From Ipomoea triloba (Eukaryota; Streptophyta; Magnoliopsida; Solanales; Convolvulaceae), in contig NC_044920.1 of assembly GCF_003576645.1 (NCBI RefSeq), positions 17,958,529-18,022,528 on the forward strand: a stretch of 64,000 bases of DNA. Direction: 5' to 3'. Below, one piece after another: positions 34,200 through 46,189 of this stretch. A program made the position numbers and the translations under genes. Below the pieces are notes generated by a model that was not told the DNA's origin, searched no databases, and was given only the letters and a program-made list of their open reading frames with translations. Each line of letters begins with the position of its first letter. Positions within the stretch are counted from its first letter, which is position 1.

Positions 34200-36660
34200 T
34201 ATCTCCTTAGCTTTTATTATATAATATAATCTAGCAAATGTTGCTTCATCTACAAAATTTGTGCACAACTTACAACTATTATATACTCTACATTTGACAT
34301 CAAAGTTGCAATTGAGTTTGCTTCTTACTAAACCATGAGAGTAACCTTCTCCCTAAGAATTAACATGTCTCATATGTGCTCTTTCTATCTACTTTACATC
34401 CAGCAAAATCAATATTCTGATAACCAACAGGGTCAAAGCCTCCTTCCTTATTGTATTGTACAAATTCTTTCTAAGAATGTTATGTCTACCTACTTGCCGT
34501 CAAATATAACAATGAACCAATATAATTATCTCATGGTATGTAGTTTGACCAACATATTCTTACCTTGAACTAAATCCAGCTTTGTTGACATATTTATGGG
34601 AATTTTAATAGAAAATATTCATTCTATTCCAAACGTTGTATTAAATTCATTGTATATTTAGCTTGGTTAATGAAAATGCCTTCCTATATATGCTTAACTA
34701 GCAACCCATGAAACTAGTTAAGGCCCTGTTTGGTAAATAATCAGCATATCAGTCAATTTTGGCTTATTTGACCACTATTAGTTGTTTGATTAATAAGCTT
34801 TCTGTAACTCCAAAATGCTAAAATTCAAAAGACTACTCAAAGCAGTCTTTTCAATTAGCTTTTTGAAAAAAGAAATTATACCAAACAGTTATCAGCTAAC
34901 AGCTCATTTATCAAACAACTTTCTACAATCAGCTAATATTATCAACAAATCATACCTTCTAACCTAAACAGCAAACCCAATCAACCAACAGCCATTTACC
35001 AAACATGGCCTTATCTTCCATCATGCTTATCTTGAACTTGTTTTGCATGAAATAAGAAAATGTATCACAAAGCTCTGAATTTGTAGATCCAAAGATGATG
35101 ATGACATTCAACGTGAATTTCAACTAATAAAATATAATCACCATATTTAATCTGAAATACAATTTTGTAGACCTTTCCCTTACCAAACCCTTTCTCCACC
35201 ATAAAAGTTGATAGTGTCATACCATGTTCTTCTTAAGTCTATTTACATTAACTTCAACACCATCCACCATGAAACCTTGGGGCTATTCCACACAAACTTC
35301 CTCTTCTAACACAGAAAAGTGCTCTTGACAACCATCTAATAAATAGTGATCGAAGTCCTTATGATGAGCTACATATGCAAGAAAATTCAAATTGCTTCAG
35401 GTCTAGGCAAGTTATTGGAGATTGTATCTTCTAGAAGGCATGTATGCTAATACTTCTAGGTCTACTATCAGCAAATTTTCTTGTAGTCTAGTTATGTTTG
35501 CCAGTGGTATATTTGCCATTAAGTTTTATTAAAATTTAACCGTTGCTAGCTAAATCATCACCCATCACTTCTGCGGTCTTTTAAATCAAATTGACATATA
35601 AAACTTTATTCAAGTTTATCTTTTAAACTTCTTCTGTGATGTTTGATCTCAACTTCATATATATGTTGATCACATGCTCATCAAATATTACATGTATGGG
35701 TTCCTCAACTACTACCCTCTTTTATTGAGAATATAATCCTAAAGACTTTGCTTGTAAATGAATATCTCGATAATATTATTCTTTCATCAATTTTCTCATC
35801 AAACATGTGTAAATGAGTTTTCACGTTTTGCACAAAACACTTCCAACCAAATGTGTGAAAATACGAAACATTTGGCACTTTTTTTTTTCAATATTCCAAA
35901 GCTCATATGCAGTTTTCTTGTGCACTCTATGAATCATACACATCAATTTTAAGTGTAGCATGTTGTGTTGGTAGTCTTAGCCCAAAATCTCTTTGGCAAT
36001 TTCGCTTCAACCAACATTGTTCGTACTAGCTCAACTCCTTGATTGTGTAATTTCTACATTTAGCTACACCATTTTCTTGTGGAGTCCTTACTGTTAATAG
36101 TCGATGTAGAACATTGTATTCTCCATGATAATCTTTGATTAATCCATTGAGGAATTTTGAGCCATGATTCAATCAGATTTTCACCACACTCAATTCTTTC
36201 TCATTTTGGATTTGCTTCATCAATTTTAGCATTTTTCTCAAATTAAAGTCTCACTCTTCTTGTTGAAAAATATGACCCATCTACATCTTATGTAATCATA
36301 TATTACCACAATTGTGTATTTCTTCCTGCTTATGCTTGTAGGGTCAACCAGTAGTTAACATGTGAGGTTTTGACTCGAAAGAGAATTTGATTTGTTTTCC
36401 TTTTTAATAAGTATCATACAAATTATTCTTCTCATACACTGCATATGGTAGTCCTTTAACAAGATAACTTGTTACAAGTTTATTGATCATCTTGAAATCA
36501 AGATTACTCTCCTTTTTTTTTTCTTTTTTTTTCTTTTTTTTTTTTGTCAAAGCCAACTTAATTTCACATACCCTTTGCTAACCAAACATATTCCAGCCTT
36601 AGTTGTGATCTAATCTACAAGATAAACATTCTTGTTCCTTCTGCCCAGGCCACCAAAACT
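34200..36660 (-). pseudogene. Decayed Ty1/Copia pol (integrase, reverse transcriptase, RNase H)
   Basis: Minus-strand pieces in the correct Copia order are readable despite many stops and shifts. Integrase: QENGVAKCRN then QCWLKRN and FGL around 36110-35960. Reverse transcriptase: EEVCVEQPQGFMVDGVEVN around 35310-35220 and KFKISMME near 35030. RNase H: GFDPVGYQNIDFAGCKVDRK then STYETC and SWFSKK around 34440-34320. A Harbinger-like MITE (34722-35010) interrupts the reverse transcriptase. No LTR was identified. This is an old, inactive insertion. Confidence 0.8.
34722..35010. mobile_element. Harbinger-like MITE nested in the Copia relict
   Basis: A 289 bp near copy of 23312-23591, with ends GGCCCTGTTTGGTAAATAAT and ATTTACCAAACATGGCC. 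The flanks are TAA on the left and TTA on the right, so the target duplication has one difference or the end has mutated. It is younger than the Copia insertion it splits. Confidence 0.75.
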
Positions 36661-36699
36661 ATCTTCCCAATTTTGATACTTCTTATATTGTAGTGCTAG

Positions 36700-36860
36700 G
36701 GCTCAAATCGAGCAACCTTACTCGAACTCGAGCTCAATTCGAACCATGTCGAGTCGAGCATTAGCTCGAGCTCAAACAATCGAGCCTCTCGAGTTGAGTT
36801 CGAGCTGCTAAAAAAATATAGCGCGCCGAGCTTGAGCTCCATTTTTCGAGCTCAAGCCCA
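36700..36860. repeat. GAGCTCGA-rich transposon-end-like repeat
   Basis: A cluster of GAGCTCGAG, TCGAGC and CGAGCTC words in both orientations. Such clusters are typical of sub-terminal repeats of some plant hAT or CACTA elements. No matching second end was found. Confidence 0.4.
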
Positions 36861-37331
36861 CCTGTTACTAATCGAGAGTCACTATGAGATGCTTGAACAA
36901 TTCTTTTCTCCCAATGGAATGTTGAAAACTGTTTTGAAACATCATTTTTTTTAAGAATTTGAATTTTGAAAATTCTAATACCTTTGAGGAGATCTAGTAT
37001 AAGGCTTGGAATGCCTTGGATCACTACGCCTCAGTCTTGGCATTTGATATATAAGAATCATCAAGACGTGTCTGAGGCATTCTTTTAGGTGAATCAGGCT
37101 TAGCCCAAAAAAAAAAAATTATTTAGGCACAATTTATTTTCTATAGCCCAAAAAGAGATGACCGAACCCTAATTAGATTAAAATTAGGAGATAACATTTG
37201 ACTAGAAAGTAGAAATCTGACTTACAATTACGGAAGACTCAAAACTTGACTTGCAAAAACTTGCCGATTTTTAGCTGAAACTTTAAATTTAGATAACATG
37301 TTACACAGACACCAAGGAGAAGCTTATCAAG
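36861..37331. other. Intergenic DNA, no gene seen
   Basis: No frame or repeat recognised. Confidence 0.4.
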
Positions 37332-37333
37332 TA

Positions 37334-37610
37334 CTCCCTCCGTCCCTAATTGTTTGTCTCATTTACTTTTTGCACGGTTTTTAATACAACATAACAAATG
37401 ATACTAACTTTTCAATTTTGCCCTTCAAAAGTAGGTGTTATTTGTACAAAGTACAATTGTACTTACCTTATTAATAGCCTAAAAAGTTGAAAAGTCAAAA
37501 GAGTAAATTGAGAAATGTAGAATGATAGTTATATTCAATTTTAGAAAGAGGACACTATTTTGGGACAAACTAAAAAGGAAAGTAAGACAAGTAAAATGGG
37601 ACGGAGGGAG
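37334..37610. mobile_element. Stowaway MITE (Tc1/Mariner)
   Basis: A 277 bp element with ends CTCCCTCCGTCCCTAATTG and GGGACGGAGGGAG, flanked by the dinucleotide TA at 37332-37333 and 37611-37612. This is the standard Stowaway signature in plants. Confidence 0.92.
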
Positions 37611-37612
37611 TA

Positions 37613-39180
37613 TCAACTTATCCCCAAACAAGAAAAGGAGAAACTTAGTATCAACAACAACCATGTGCAATTAAGCAACCACCAACAACAAATGACCAGC
37701 AGCAAATGGAGAGTAGATGAAGTAAAATGTTCCTATAAAAGCTGTTTCCAATTTTCAGCATTTGCAAGAGCATAATACATCTGCAGTGAAATGGTATAAG
37801 TGTATAACAAAATAGATCAGAGCAGCTAATTTTTTTCAGCCCCTCGGGGGATTGAGCAGGCACTAGAACAAACAAGCATTTGTCTTTGAAATGGTTTTTT
37901 TCAGGTTGTGGCATTTGCTTTCCATATCCTTATGCCCATGGAAAAACAGTGCCATTTGGCACCTGTTTTTGGACTTTGGAGACTTGAAAAAGTACAAGTA
38001 TGGGGCCTAAAAGAGACTTTCCAAGAAGCTCAAGCTGGGCAAAAACAAGCTAATGCTCAATATTCTATCTGTTTATCATTCTCATTCTTAAGATTAGTTG
38101 GTTGTAGAGAAAACTAGATGAGTAGGTACCAACAATCCAGCATCACTACTATCAATGTTTTAGTTGATTTCAAACCCAGTCTGACTCGTATACTTTCAAA
38201 GAGACAGGCAAGAAGAAAAGGGTATCATTTAGATTATGTTTCCCTTTAGATCAGAATGAGTTGCTCTGACTAATGTGATTTTTTAGTTTGAAAGCTCCTT
38301 TCTCATTTCTTGTGTATCTCCTTATTCTGGGTGACTTTAGGGTGGAATGTGCAATAGTGTCCTAAGCAGAATTGGAAGATGACAGAATATAGTCCACAAA
38401 ATAAGCAGTGAAAGTGGCTAGGTCAAAATACAAGACTTTTATATTAAGTTTGATATTAGAAAGTGACAGATACATGGCAAACTCATCAACAGAGCAGCTG
38501 GAACATGACAAAGAATGGGAAAAATATGATTCAGGTGATGTGAAGTTTATGTAGGACAACAAGAATAGGAGAAATAGAGAAATTACTTTGACATGTGTTT
38601 CAATGGATAGTGGAAACAGGGAGGAACAGAAATAAAATTGCAGTATTTATATGCTCAATATAAGAATAAGGCAGATATACAGGACTGCTCCAACTATTTA
38701 TTCGAAGGTATACGAGACTGTCAACTTATCACAATATCAAGTTGATGAACACTCTGGAGAGGTGGAAACAGGCTTAGTATATTCACAACAAATTTTGACT
38801 TTACTCTTTTCTTTAATTTTATGATGGATTAATTTACTGCACATTTTCAAGAGAATGTTCCATAGAAAATGCTAATAATCCTTGTTGACTCTACTAGAGA
38901 TTAAGAGGTCCAAATACAGTTAAACCATGCACATCCATTGCAATTTCAACACCACTGTTCTACAGAAAAAGAAGTGACTAAATTGAATTTCTTAGAGTAG
39001 TTTACTACTCCAGTACTCCGTACTTCACTGTTTTCCTAACTTGAGATTAGGGCAGTTGCCTGAACTCAGTTATGAGTCTTAGAAGTATTAGGTACTGACT
39101 TTATTACTTCCCTAGTAGTTTAGATATCCTAGAGATAGAAGGATTTGTAGTTTCTCTATCATATGTTCCCTTCTTTACTA
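37613..39180. other. Intergenic DNA, no gene seen
   Basis: Slightly less AT-rich than its neighbours and with no recognisable repeat ends, so it could be transcribed, but no conserved frame or RNA fold stands out. A TATAAATA motif lies at about 39179-39186. Confidence 0.35.
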
Positions 39181-39198
39181 TAAATACAGCTCAATATT

Positions 39199-39317
39199 GC
39201 CCTGCGGGACTTAGCTCAATATTGCCCTGCGGGACTTAGCTCAATGGTCCAAGGGTCACCCTAGAAGTCTTGCTCCAGCAACAGGGTTGGGGTTCCCACT
39301 GAAGACATTGGGGAGGG

Positions 39318-39348
<31 letters not shown>

Positions 39349-39504
39349 NNNNNNNNNNNNNNNNNNNNNNNNNNNNNNNNNNNNNNNNNNNNNNNNNNNN
39401 NNNNNNNNNNNNNNNNNNNNNNNNNNNNNNNNNNNNNNNNNNNNNNNNNNNNNNNNNNNNNNNNNNNNNNNNNNNNNNNNNNNNNNNNNNNNNNNNNNNN
39501 NNNN

Positions 39505-39552
<48 letters not shown>

Positions 39553-39622
39553 CTTTGGGTCTCCTTGTGTGCAGAGTGTAAGTGTACAGGAAAGGATGGA
39601 AACTGAGGACTGATTGGGCAAC
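39199..39622 (+). mobile_element. SINE-like insertion with 16 bp target duplication and an internal gap
   Basis: The direct repeat AATACAGCTCAATATT flanks the segment exactly (39183-39198 and 39623-39638). It starts with GGGACTTAGCTCAATGGTCC, an A-box-like motif, followed by 'cagggttggggttcccac'. A 25 bp unit is doubled at the left edge. The middle is a poly-G run, 156 N (39349-39504) and poly-G again, so its real length and tail are unknown. Confidence 0.6.
39349..39504. other. Assembly gap flanked by poly-G
   Basis: A run of N with about 28 G before and 47 G after. Frames translated as poly-Pro or poly-Gly here are artefacts. Confidence 0.98.
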
Positions 39623-39984
39623 AATACAGCTCAATATTTTAATCATCATAAATGAAACATAGACAAAGGGCATTTTATCAACAAAACATTAGGCCGGTTA
39701 CACTAAAACAAATTTTGGCTGGGATACCCCTAAAATAAAATAACATAATGGAAATCATTTACTTAAGCAAGGTATTTTGAGTCTTTGGAGGACAAACTAA
39801 GATATAAGAGACTAATATAGTATGTACATGTTGAACATGGACTTGTCGGCCCAAAGATGTACTGGTTATAAAGGTTTTTAACAAAGAAATAATTAGGGAT
39901 AGAAGAAAAAGAGATAGGTTGATGCTGGCTTGGATTGAAGTCTTTAAGAAAGAAATGCTAGCTCAATGTATTACAACACGTTTG

Positions 39985-40330
39985 GTTCATGAAATGAATT
40001 TTAGAAAAATAAGAATCCTATTCCATGGAGAAAGGAATAGGCAAGTAATAGAATAGGAACTTAACCCAACGGGGTAGCTCAAGTGGCAAGTGAGCTCTCT
40101 TTGTGGGGAGGAATTTCGGGAGAACCCGGGTTCAATTCCCACAAGTGACGATTCCCCTTGGGCCAGCTCTTGTGCCTCTCGGAGCGAACGTGGGTGGACC
40201 CCGGACCGTTAAACGGACGGAGAGAAAGACCCTGTAAATTTACCAAAAAAAAAAAAAAAAATAGAATAGGAACTTTGTTCCATTGTTTGGTTCTCAGAAA
40301 GAATAGATTTCAAGAATTGTATCCTAATGT
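39985..40330. mobile_element. 'CACGTTTGGTTC' family MITE, split by a SINE
   Basis: The left part ACACGTTTGGTTCATGAAAT is continued after the SINE by 'tgttccattgtttggttctc'. It resembles the element at 18313. The right limit is not clear. Confidence 0.5.
40063..40260 (+). mobile_element. tRNA-derived SINE with exact 15 bp target duplication
   Basis: The 198 bp insertion carries an A box (GTAGCTCAAGTGG) near its start, a B box (GGGTTCAATTCC) about 50 bases later, and a terminal run of about 18 A. The direct repeat ATAGAATAGGAACTT flanks it at 40048-40062 and 40261-40275. These are the three defining SINE features: RNA polymerase III boxes, A tail and target duplication. Confidence 0.92.
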
Positions 40331-40439
40331 TTGGTTGGATTAAGCAATAGAAATAGAATAAGCATTTAAAGACAAAAATACCCTCCATGCTTATGTGTCT
40401 ATATGTGTGTTGAATAATAACAATAATAATAATATCATA

Positions 40440-41440
40440 CATTTATAATACATGACAAAAATAAGTTATTAAATAAAGGAAAATTCTTTAAAAAATAAAT
40501 AAATAAAGGAAAATTAGGCATTAACAAAAATAGACTATAAATAATATATATATACACACACACACACACACACTATAATAATAATAATAATAATTGTTAT
40601 TATAGAATACAATTCTAATACATAACAAAAATAGGTAAATGTAAATTAGACATTGCCAAAAATAGGACTATCTGAAAACTCAAGAATAACCTAAAACAAG
40701 TCTACCAACCACTTGTGTATACACAATAATAATAACTTTTATTATAATAACTTTTATTATAATAAAATTATAATGTATATAGAACCAACCCCCTCCAAAA
40801 AAAAAAAAAAAAAAAAAACACCTGTGCTCCTTTCTCAAATCATGAACAAGTAATATATTTCAACTCTAGTACACCTAGTGACTCAATATCCTTCACTGGG
40901 TATAGCCAGGGACACTACCATCTTACGATTAACCAATAAAATGAAGCCACATCCAACAAACATGTTAAGTTCAACATATAGTCTCCCTCTTGCAGTCTAG
41001 CCCAAATTAGAAAACTAGGCAGCACTGCTAACCTACAAAAGAAATGAAAGCCAAGCAAGACCAACACAACTGAAAGAATTATGTTGTAGCATTTCGCAGC
41101 AACTAACTTTAGCCTTTAATCCAACAAGTTACAAACTAAGCAAACTATACAAGTCTGTCCTCCTTAAAAAGCCTTTGAAATTCAACCAAACATCCTAAAC
41201 ATGAGGTCATTATTAATCATCATAACTATAAGTTGAATGGTATACTATGACTAGTGAAGATAACTAAGGAAATAACAAATATAAATTGCCTCAAATCCAG
41301 AAATACATATTTAAAGAGCTTCTAAAGTATTGCCTTTAAAATAAGACAACAGGTACAAGTTCAGTTGCATATATAATTCAAAGGGATATAGAACAAGAGG
41401 GCTCACCAATAGGGCATACTGCATTGGAACTACGATTTAA
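40440..41440. other. 3' flank of the carrier gene, intergenic
   Basis: Simple repeats only: (CA)n at about 40554-40573, (TAA)n at 40577-40595, and an A-run at 40797-40818. The 3' UTR of the carrier gene lies just left of 41443. Confidence 0.45.
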
Positions 41441-41442
41441 AT

Positions 41443-42651
41443 TCACAAACTTGGATTGGCTGGTGCAGAGGGAGCAAGAGCCTCCTCAGTTTGAAGTTCC
41501 TTTTGCTTCAGATACTGCTCCAAAATTGTAAGTCTAGCCGTCTCAAATGCAAAGTATCCTAAAGCCGAAAAGCAAGAACTATGAAGCACTCTAGGCCCCA
41601 TTCCTCGCGTAAATCCCACCCATCCTTCTTCCCTCAAAATCTGCCTCACAGTAGCAGAAACACCACTAACCATTGCAGCAGCAACCTTATTTACGGCTTC
41701 CCCGTGAACTTGGGTCATCAATCTAGTCTTCACCACATCCAAGGGGGTTGTCAATGAAGCTGATATTGCCCCAGCCAACGCCCCGCAACAAACGCTCTGA
41801 TACGGCTCCAATTTCGCCTGCTTACTCTCCTTTATCACTGCAGCCTTCAAGTACTCGAACGACGAATAACTAAGCACACCAGCAGGCAAATTCCTCAACA
41901 ATGTAGCACTATATCCCGCATATAACCCTAAGACACCATCTTTCTCCAAAATCCTGAGTAAAACCTCCCAAGACCTCCCCTTAGCCCCGGCCTGCATTCT
42001 CTGTGTGATTAATTCTTTGGGCACCATTATAGCAGAAGAGACTATATTCCCCATTGCGCCAGCGGTTGGAGGGATGAGGAGAGGAGGGTACTGAGGTAAT
42101 TTAGCCAAAACCGATTTCCCAAACTCACAAGTCCCAAAGTAGACGGCAGAAGAAAAGGTAGACCCAACAATCACAGCTGAAACCCCACTGTAAAACCCAA
42201 GAATCCCCTTGCTTTGGAAGGTTTTCACAACGGCATCCATAGTACCGCTATAAATTTCGGAAGCGCCCTTGGTCTGGAGCTTGGTTTTGATAGTATCGAG
42301 AGGGTGAAGACACACATAGGTGAAGGCACCTGCAATGCCGCCGGCCCCGGCACCAATGAGAGCCCTTTCGAGAACAGAGAGGTTCTTGAAGAGAGCCTGG
42401 ACTGTCGGGGAGGCTGGTTTCAGCCAATTTTGAGGAGAGGGTTTGGGGATTTCAGGGTTCTTGATTTCGGTTTGAAGAGAAACGGAGGTTGAGGAGAACC
42501 TAAGATGGGCATTTGTGCGGCGGCGGCGGTGGTTGGGGGTGGGAAGAAGAAGAGTGTTGAGATTTGTGAAGAGGGAATTGAAATCGGACTGAAAGTGGGG
42601 AAGGAGGAGGCTGAGGGACTGGGAGTGAGAGTGGCCGCTTCGAGTCTCCAT
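41443..42651 (-). CDS. MFL1: MITOFERRIN-like 1, chloroplast envelope carrier
   Basis: An intronless frame of 402 codons from the ATG at 42651; the frame is open 21 codons further up, but METRSGHSHSQSL begins a typical Ser/Arg-rich transit peptide. After about 95 residues come three mitochondrial-carrier repeats with their signatures: PLDTIKTKLQTKGA, PKELITQRMQAGA and PLDVVKTRLMTQVH, each followed by the second helix of its pair (GFYSGVSAV, GLYAGYSATLLRNLPAGV, GFTRGMGPRVL). The carrier part agrees closely with Arabidopsis Mfl1 (At5g42130), which sits in the chloroplast inner envelope and is linked to iron supply. Transport of iron is inferred from that relative. A MITE lies 155 bases upstream of the start. 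Confidence 0.93.
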   Translation of the reverse strand: METRSGHSHSQSLSLLLPHFQSDFNSLFTNLNTLLLPTPNHRRRRTNAHLRFSSTSVSLQTEIKNPEIPKPSPQNWLKPASPTVQALFKNLSVLERALIGAGAGGIAGAFTYVCLHPLDTIKTKLQTKGASEIYSGTMDAVVKTFQSKGILGFYSGVSAVIVGSTFSSAVYFGTCEFGKSVLAKLPQYPPLLIPPTAGAMGNIVSSAIMVPKELITQRMQAGAKGRSWEVLLRILEKDGVLGLYAGYSATLLRNLPAGVLSYSSFEYLKAAVIKESKQAKLEPYQSVCCGALAGAISASLTTPLDVVKTRLMTQVHGEAVNKVAAAMVSGVSATVRQILREEGWVGFTRGMGPRVLHSSCFSALGYFAFETARLTILEQYLKQKELQTEEALAPSAPANPSL

Positions 42652-42805
42652 TGCAAAAGCTTCAATGAGCTTTTGGGTGAATTGTGAACTCCACACGAAT
42701 ATACATTTTAACATTTGGTGGTTGGAGGGGTAAAAATGTAAAATCGCACTTTTGTCCCTTCATTATTCCAATTTTTTTTTATTCAATTTATCAATTTAAT
42801 CCTAA

Positions 42806-43152
42806 GGCCTTCTCCAATAGTTAAGAGTTTGGTGTAGTTTTTGAGGAGATTTTGTAAGTGTGATTAGGAAAGAAAAGATGAAAAGGGGAAAAAAAAAAAC
42901 AAAAAATAAAATCTAGCAACAATTTAAAAGAAAAGTGAAAGGCAATTACACGCCCCTGGAGCGTCCACTGGGCGCGCAAGTAGGGCGCAACGCGTACAGG
43001 CTTTATAGCTTCTCTGCTTTTTGGGTCCCATTTATATTGCAAAATCCCCAAATTTGCAGTATGAAAATTTCTCTTCTCTCACATATTTATCACTCCTCCA
43101 CCTCATCCCTTTTTTCTTAAAATCCGTGTAAAATCCATCAATGGGGATGGCC
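42806..43152. mobile_element. Harbinger-like MITE in the MFL1 upstream region
   Basis: A 347 bp element with ends GGCCTTCTCCAATAGTTAAG and 'ccatcaatggggatggcc', flanked by TAA (42803-42805 and 43153-43155). The centre holds a GC-rich patch with GGCGCGCAAGTAGGGCGCAA. The right end resembles one seen at about 32935-32950. Confidence 0.72.
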
Positions 43153-43155
43153 TAA

Positions 43156-44279
43156 TAGAGTAATAGAGTCGGTCCATAAAAATTAGGTTGTATTTAATAT
43201 TCAATCAAGATTTTTATACATTGTGTAAACTTGTTTAGTTAGAGAAAATTAGGATTTCACTTTCATTTTTTTAGTACTATTCACTATGTTACAATGTAGT
43301 ATATGTTCATAACTACTTTCTCAACTTATTGAAGCACAAAAAGTCAGCAGCGTTTTCACAGAGTCTCGAACCCACCCACTTCCACATTTAATTCTAAGTA
43401 AATTCATTTGTTTGGTTATATGAAATTGCAATTCTTTCATTTTCACATAATTAGAATCTTAGTATTTTTAGTTTCTCCTTTTTTTCGAAGAAAAAAAAAA
43501 TCTTTCCCAATTGTTTGGTTGCAAGGAGGAATTTAGGTGTGAAATAAATTGTATTTTTATAGGGAAAGAATAATGTGGAAATAAAGTACGAATTGACTCC
43601 ATTGTTTGGTAGGAATTAATAGAATCATTGTGAATTTCAATTATAGTAGTTGATAGTGTTAATTCTCTCATGTATTCCAACACACAAAATATTTATAGAA
43701 GTTGTATGTAAAGCAAGATCTAGATAAAAAAATGTGGTCCTCAATTCATCTCTTTTATTGATTGTTCTTGAACCATTTAAAGAGAGGAAAGAGCTTAGTT
43801 TCTAAGGGTGTTTGTAGAGAGGGGGAGATAGGAAAAAAGTCCCCTATCATGAAGGACTCAAGTCCATTATATAGGGCTAATAACTATATAATACGCTGGA
43901 CATACGTACTTATTCGCAGGACGGTATATTCGGGGTATATTCCCTATCAATAGTGTTTTGTATATATAGGAATTAAAAAGGACTAAGTAATATAAAGACC
44001 ATAATATCCATGTAATTGCAATTACTAATTTCCTGGTCAAAAATGAAGGATTATTAGGGAAAACAATTTGGTATCTACACTCCAAACTTTCTTTCCATGT
44101 ATTGTGAAATTACGATTCCTAAGGGGCGGGATTTGCCTTTATACGGGAGGTGGTGGGTTCGAGCCTCAGTGGAGGCAATATTGACTCTTGTGCTTCAATA
44201 GGTTGAGAAAGTAGTTATGAACAGATACTGCATTGTAATAGAATCAGTAGTATTCAAAAAAAAATGGGGGGGGGGGGGG
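43156..44279. other. Intergenic DNA with SINE-like piece before the gap
   Basis: No gene seen. 44110-44265 contains GGTTCGAGCCTC and 'caataggttgagaaagta', ending in a short A-run directly before poly-G and the gap. It matches the SINE-like insertion in P450 intron 1. Confidence 0.45.
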
Positions 44280-45063
44280 NNNNNNNNNNNNNNNNNNNNN
44301 NNNNNNNNNNNNNNNNNNNNNNNNNNNNNNNNNNNNNNNNNNNNNNNNNNNNNNNNNNNNNNNNNNNNNNNNNNNNNNNNNNNNNNNNNNNNNNNNNNNN
44401 NNNNNNNNNNNNNNNNNNNNNNNNNNNNNNNNNNNNNNNNNNNNNNNNNNNNNNNNNNNNNNNNNNNNNNNNNNNNNNNNNNNNNNNNNNNNNNNNNNNN
44501 NNNNNNNNNNNNNNNNNNNNNNNNNNNNNNNNNNNNNNNNNNNNNNNNNNNNNNNNNNNNNNNNNNNNNNNNNNNNNNNNNNNNNNNNNNNNNNNNNNNN
44601 NNNNNNNNNNNNNNNNNNNNNNNNNNNNNNNNNNNNNNNNNNNNNNNNNNNNNNNNNNNNNNNNNNNNNNNNNNNNNNNNNNNNNNNNNNNNNNNNNNNN
44701 NNNNNNNNNNNNNNNNNNNNNNNNNNNNNNNNNNNNNNNNNNNNNNNNNNNNNNNNNNNNNNNNNNNNNNNNNNNNNNNNNNNNNNNNNNNNNNNNNNNN
44801 NNNNNNNNNNNNNNNNNNNNNNNNNNNNNNNNNNNNNNNNNNNNNNNNNNNNNNNNNNNNNNNNNNNNNNNNNNNNNNNNNNNNNNNNNNNNNNNNNNNN
44901 NNNNNNNNNNNNNNNNNNNNNNNNNNNNNNNNNNNNNNNNNNNNNNNNNNNNNNNNNNNNNNNNNNNNNNNNNNNNNNNNNNNNNNNNNNNNNNNNNNNN
45001 NNNNNNNNNNNNNNNNNNNNNNNNNNNNNNNNNNNNNNNNNNNNNNNNNNNNNNNNNNNNNNN
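44280..45063. other. Assembly gap of 784 N flanked by poly-G
   Basis: As at 39349, both edges are poly-G on the plus strand (about 15 and 22 G). The right flank repeats 'gcgggatttgcc', which also occurs left of the gap at 44127, so the missing piece may be a repeat array. Confidence 0.98.
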
Positions 45064-45282
45064 GGGGGGGGGGGGGGGGGGGGGGCGGGATTTGCCATTC
45101 TTCAAATTTGAGTGGGAAATGAATTGCAATTCCTCTTTACCAAATATGCCATTAAGACAAAATTACAATTTTTTTTTAACATAAATTGATGTATCATTGT
45201 ATGCTCACTTCTCCCCCTCATCGTGTATCTTCTACTTCCTTTGAGACAAAATTACACATCACAAATTTACTTGTCATTTAAA

Positions 45283-45320
<38 letters not shown>
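45283..45320 (+). repeat. (TTA)n microsatellite
   Basis: About 12 units of TTA. Confidence 0.9.
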
Positions 45321-46189
45321 GTATAGACATTTTCATGTTTATACTACTTATTCCCTACCAATTCTCATGGATACTAAATACTAGAATTGAAATTTTCAAT
45401 AATTCTATTCTTGCAGACCAATCATATAGAAATTTAAATTTACACTTTATTCTCATGAAACTACAATTCATTTCCTCTTCCTTCATTACAACCAAACCTC
45501 CTCTTAAAACATATATAGATTTTAAATGCCTCTAATAAAAGATCTTCATATTTATGATTTTTATAATCCTTTTTATTTTTAAAAAATCTACAAAAATCTT
45601 TTTAATTATTTTCTTTAATAAATTTCCAGTTAATTGTTTATATTTTATTTGAGAAAATATGGGCAAAATCCATTCCAATTAAAGTAATTGATTACTGTTT
45701 AGATATTACCATATATTTCTTCTGAAAGCATGGTTCCATGCGTTTGGTGAAGTTGATTGTATTAGGACTCTGTATTCTAGACACACTAATTAGAACCATT
45801 CTCCCTCTCTTTATATTATTAGAAATATTATCATTTATCATTCCTATCGCTCTTTGTATCTCTATAAATGGTCCCTTTATGTATACTGTATCATTAAGAA
45901 CTATTCAATATTTCAATTACAATATGTTCTTTCAGAATTATTATTCTTTCTAGATTTATTGTTCTCATTTAGTATCAGGCATCAACAAGCCTAAAAGATC
46001 CATAGCTACCAACTAATAGATCACCATTGTCGCCACCGGAGACATCGTGCCACCACCATCCACCAATGACATTGTGTCCTCCTCTCATACCCTCTCAGAT
46101 ATATCCTCCACCCCTCCACCACTAATAAATACCCCTTCAAACAGCTCATCACTTATATCCATTAAACTTACCTCTTCCAATTATTTATT
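45321..46189. other. Intergenic AT-rich DNA, no gene seen
   Basis: No convincing frame. The open frame near 45738-45953 has no recognisable domain and AT-rich codons; I do not call it. Confidence 0.4.

Noticed and set aside
39236..39673. Poly-Pro or poly-Gly frames at the first gap
   Set aside because: Translation of poly-G and N.
42652..42714. MFL1 start 21 codons upstream of 42651
   Set aside because: The ATG at 42651 gives a proper transit peptide; the upstream residues (MLKCIFVWSSQFTQ) look like untranslated leader.
44217..45184. Frames of about 300 codons at the second gap
   Set aside because: Almost wholly N; not coding evidence.
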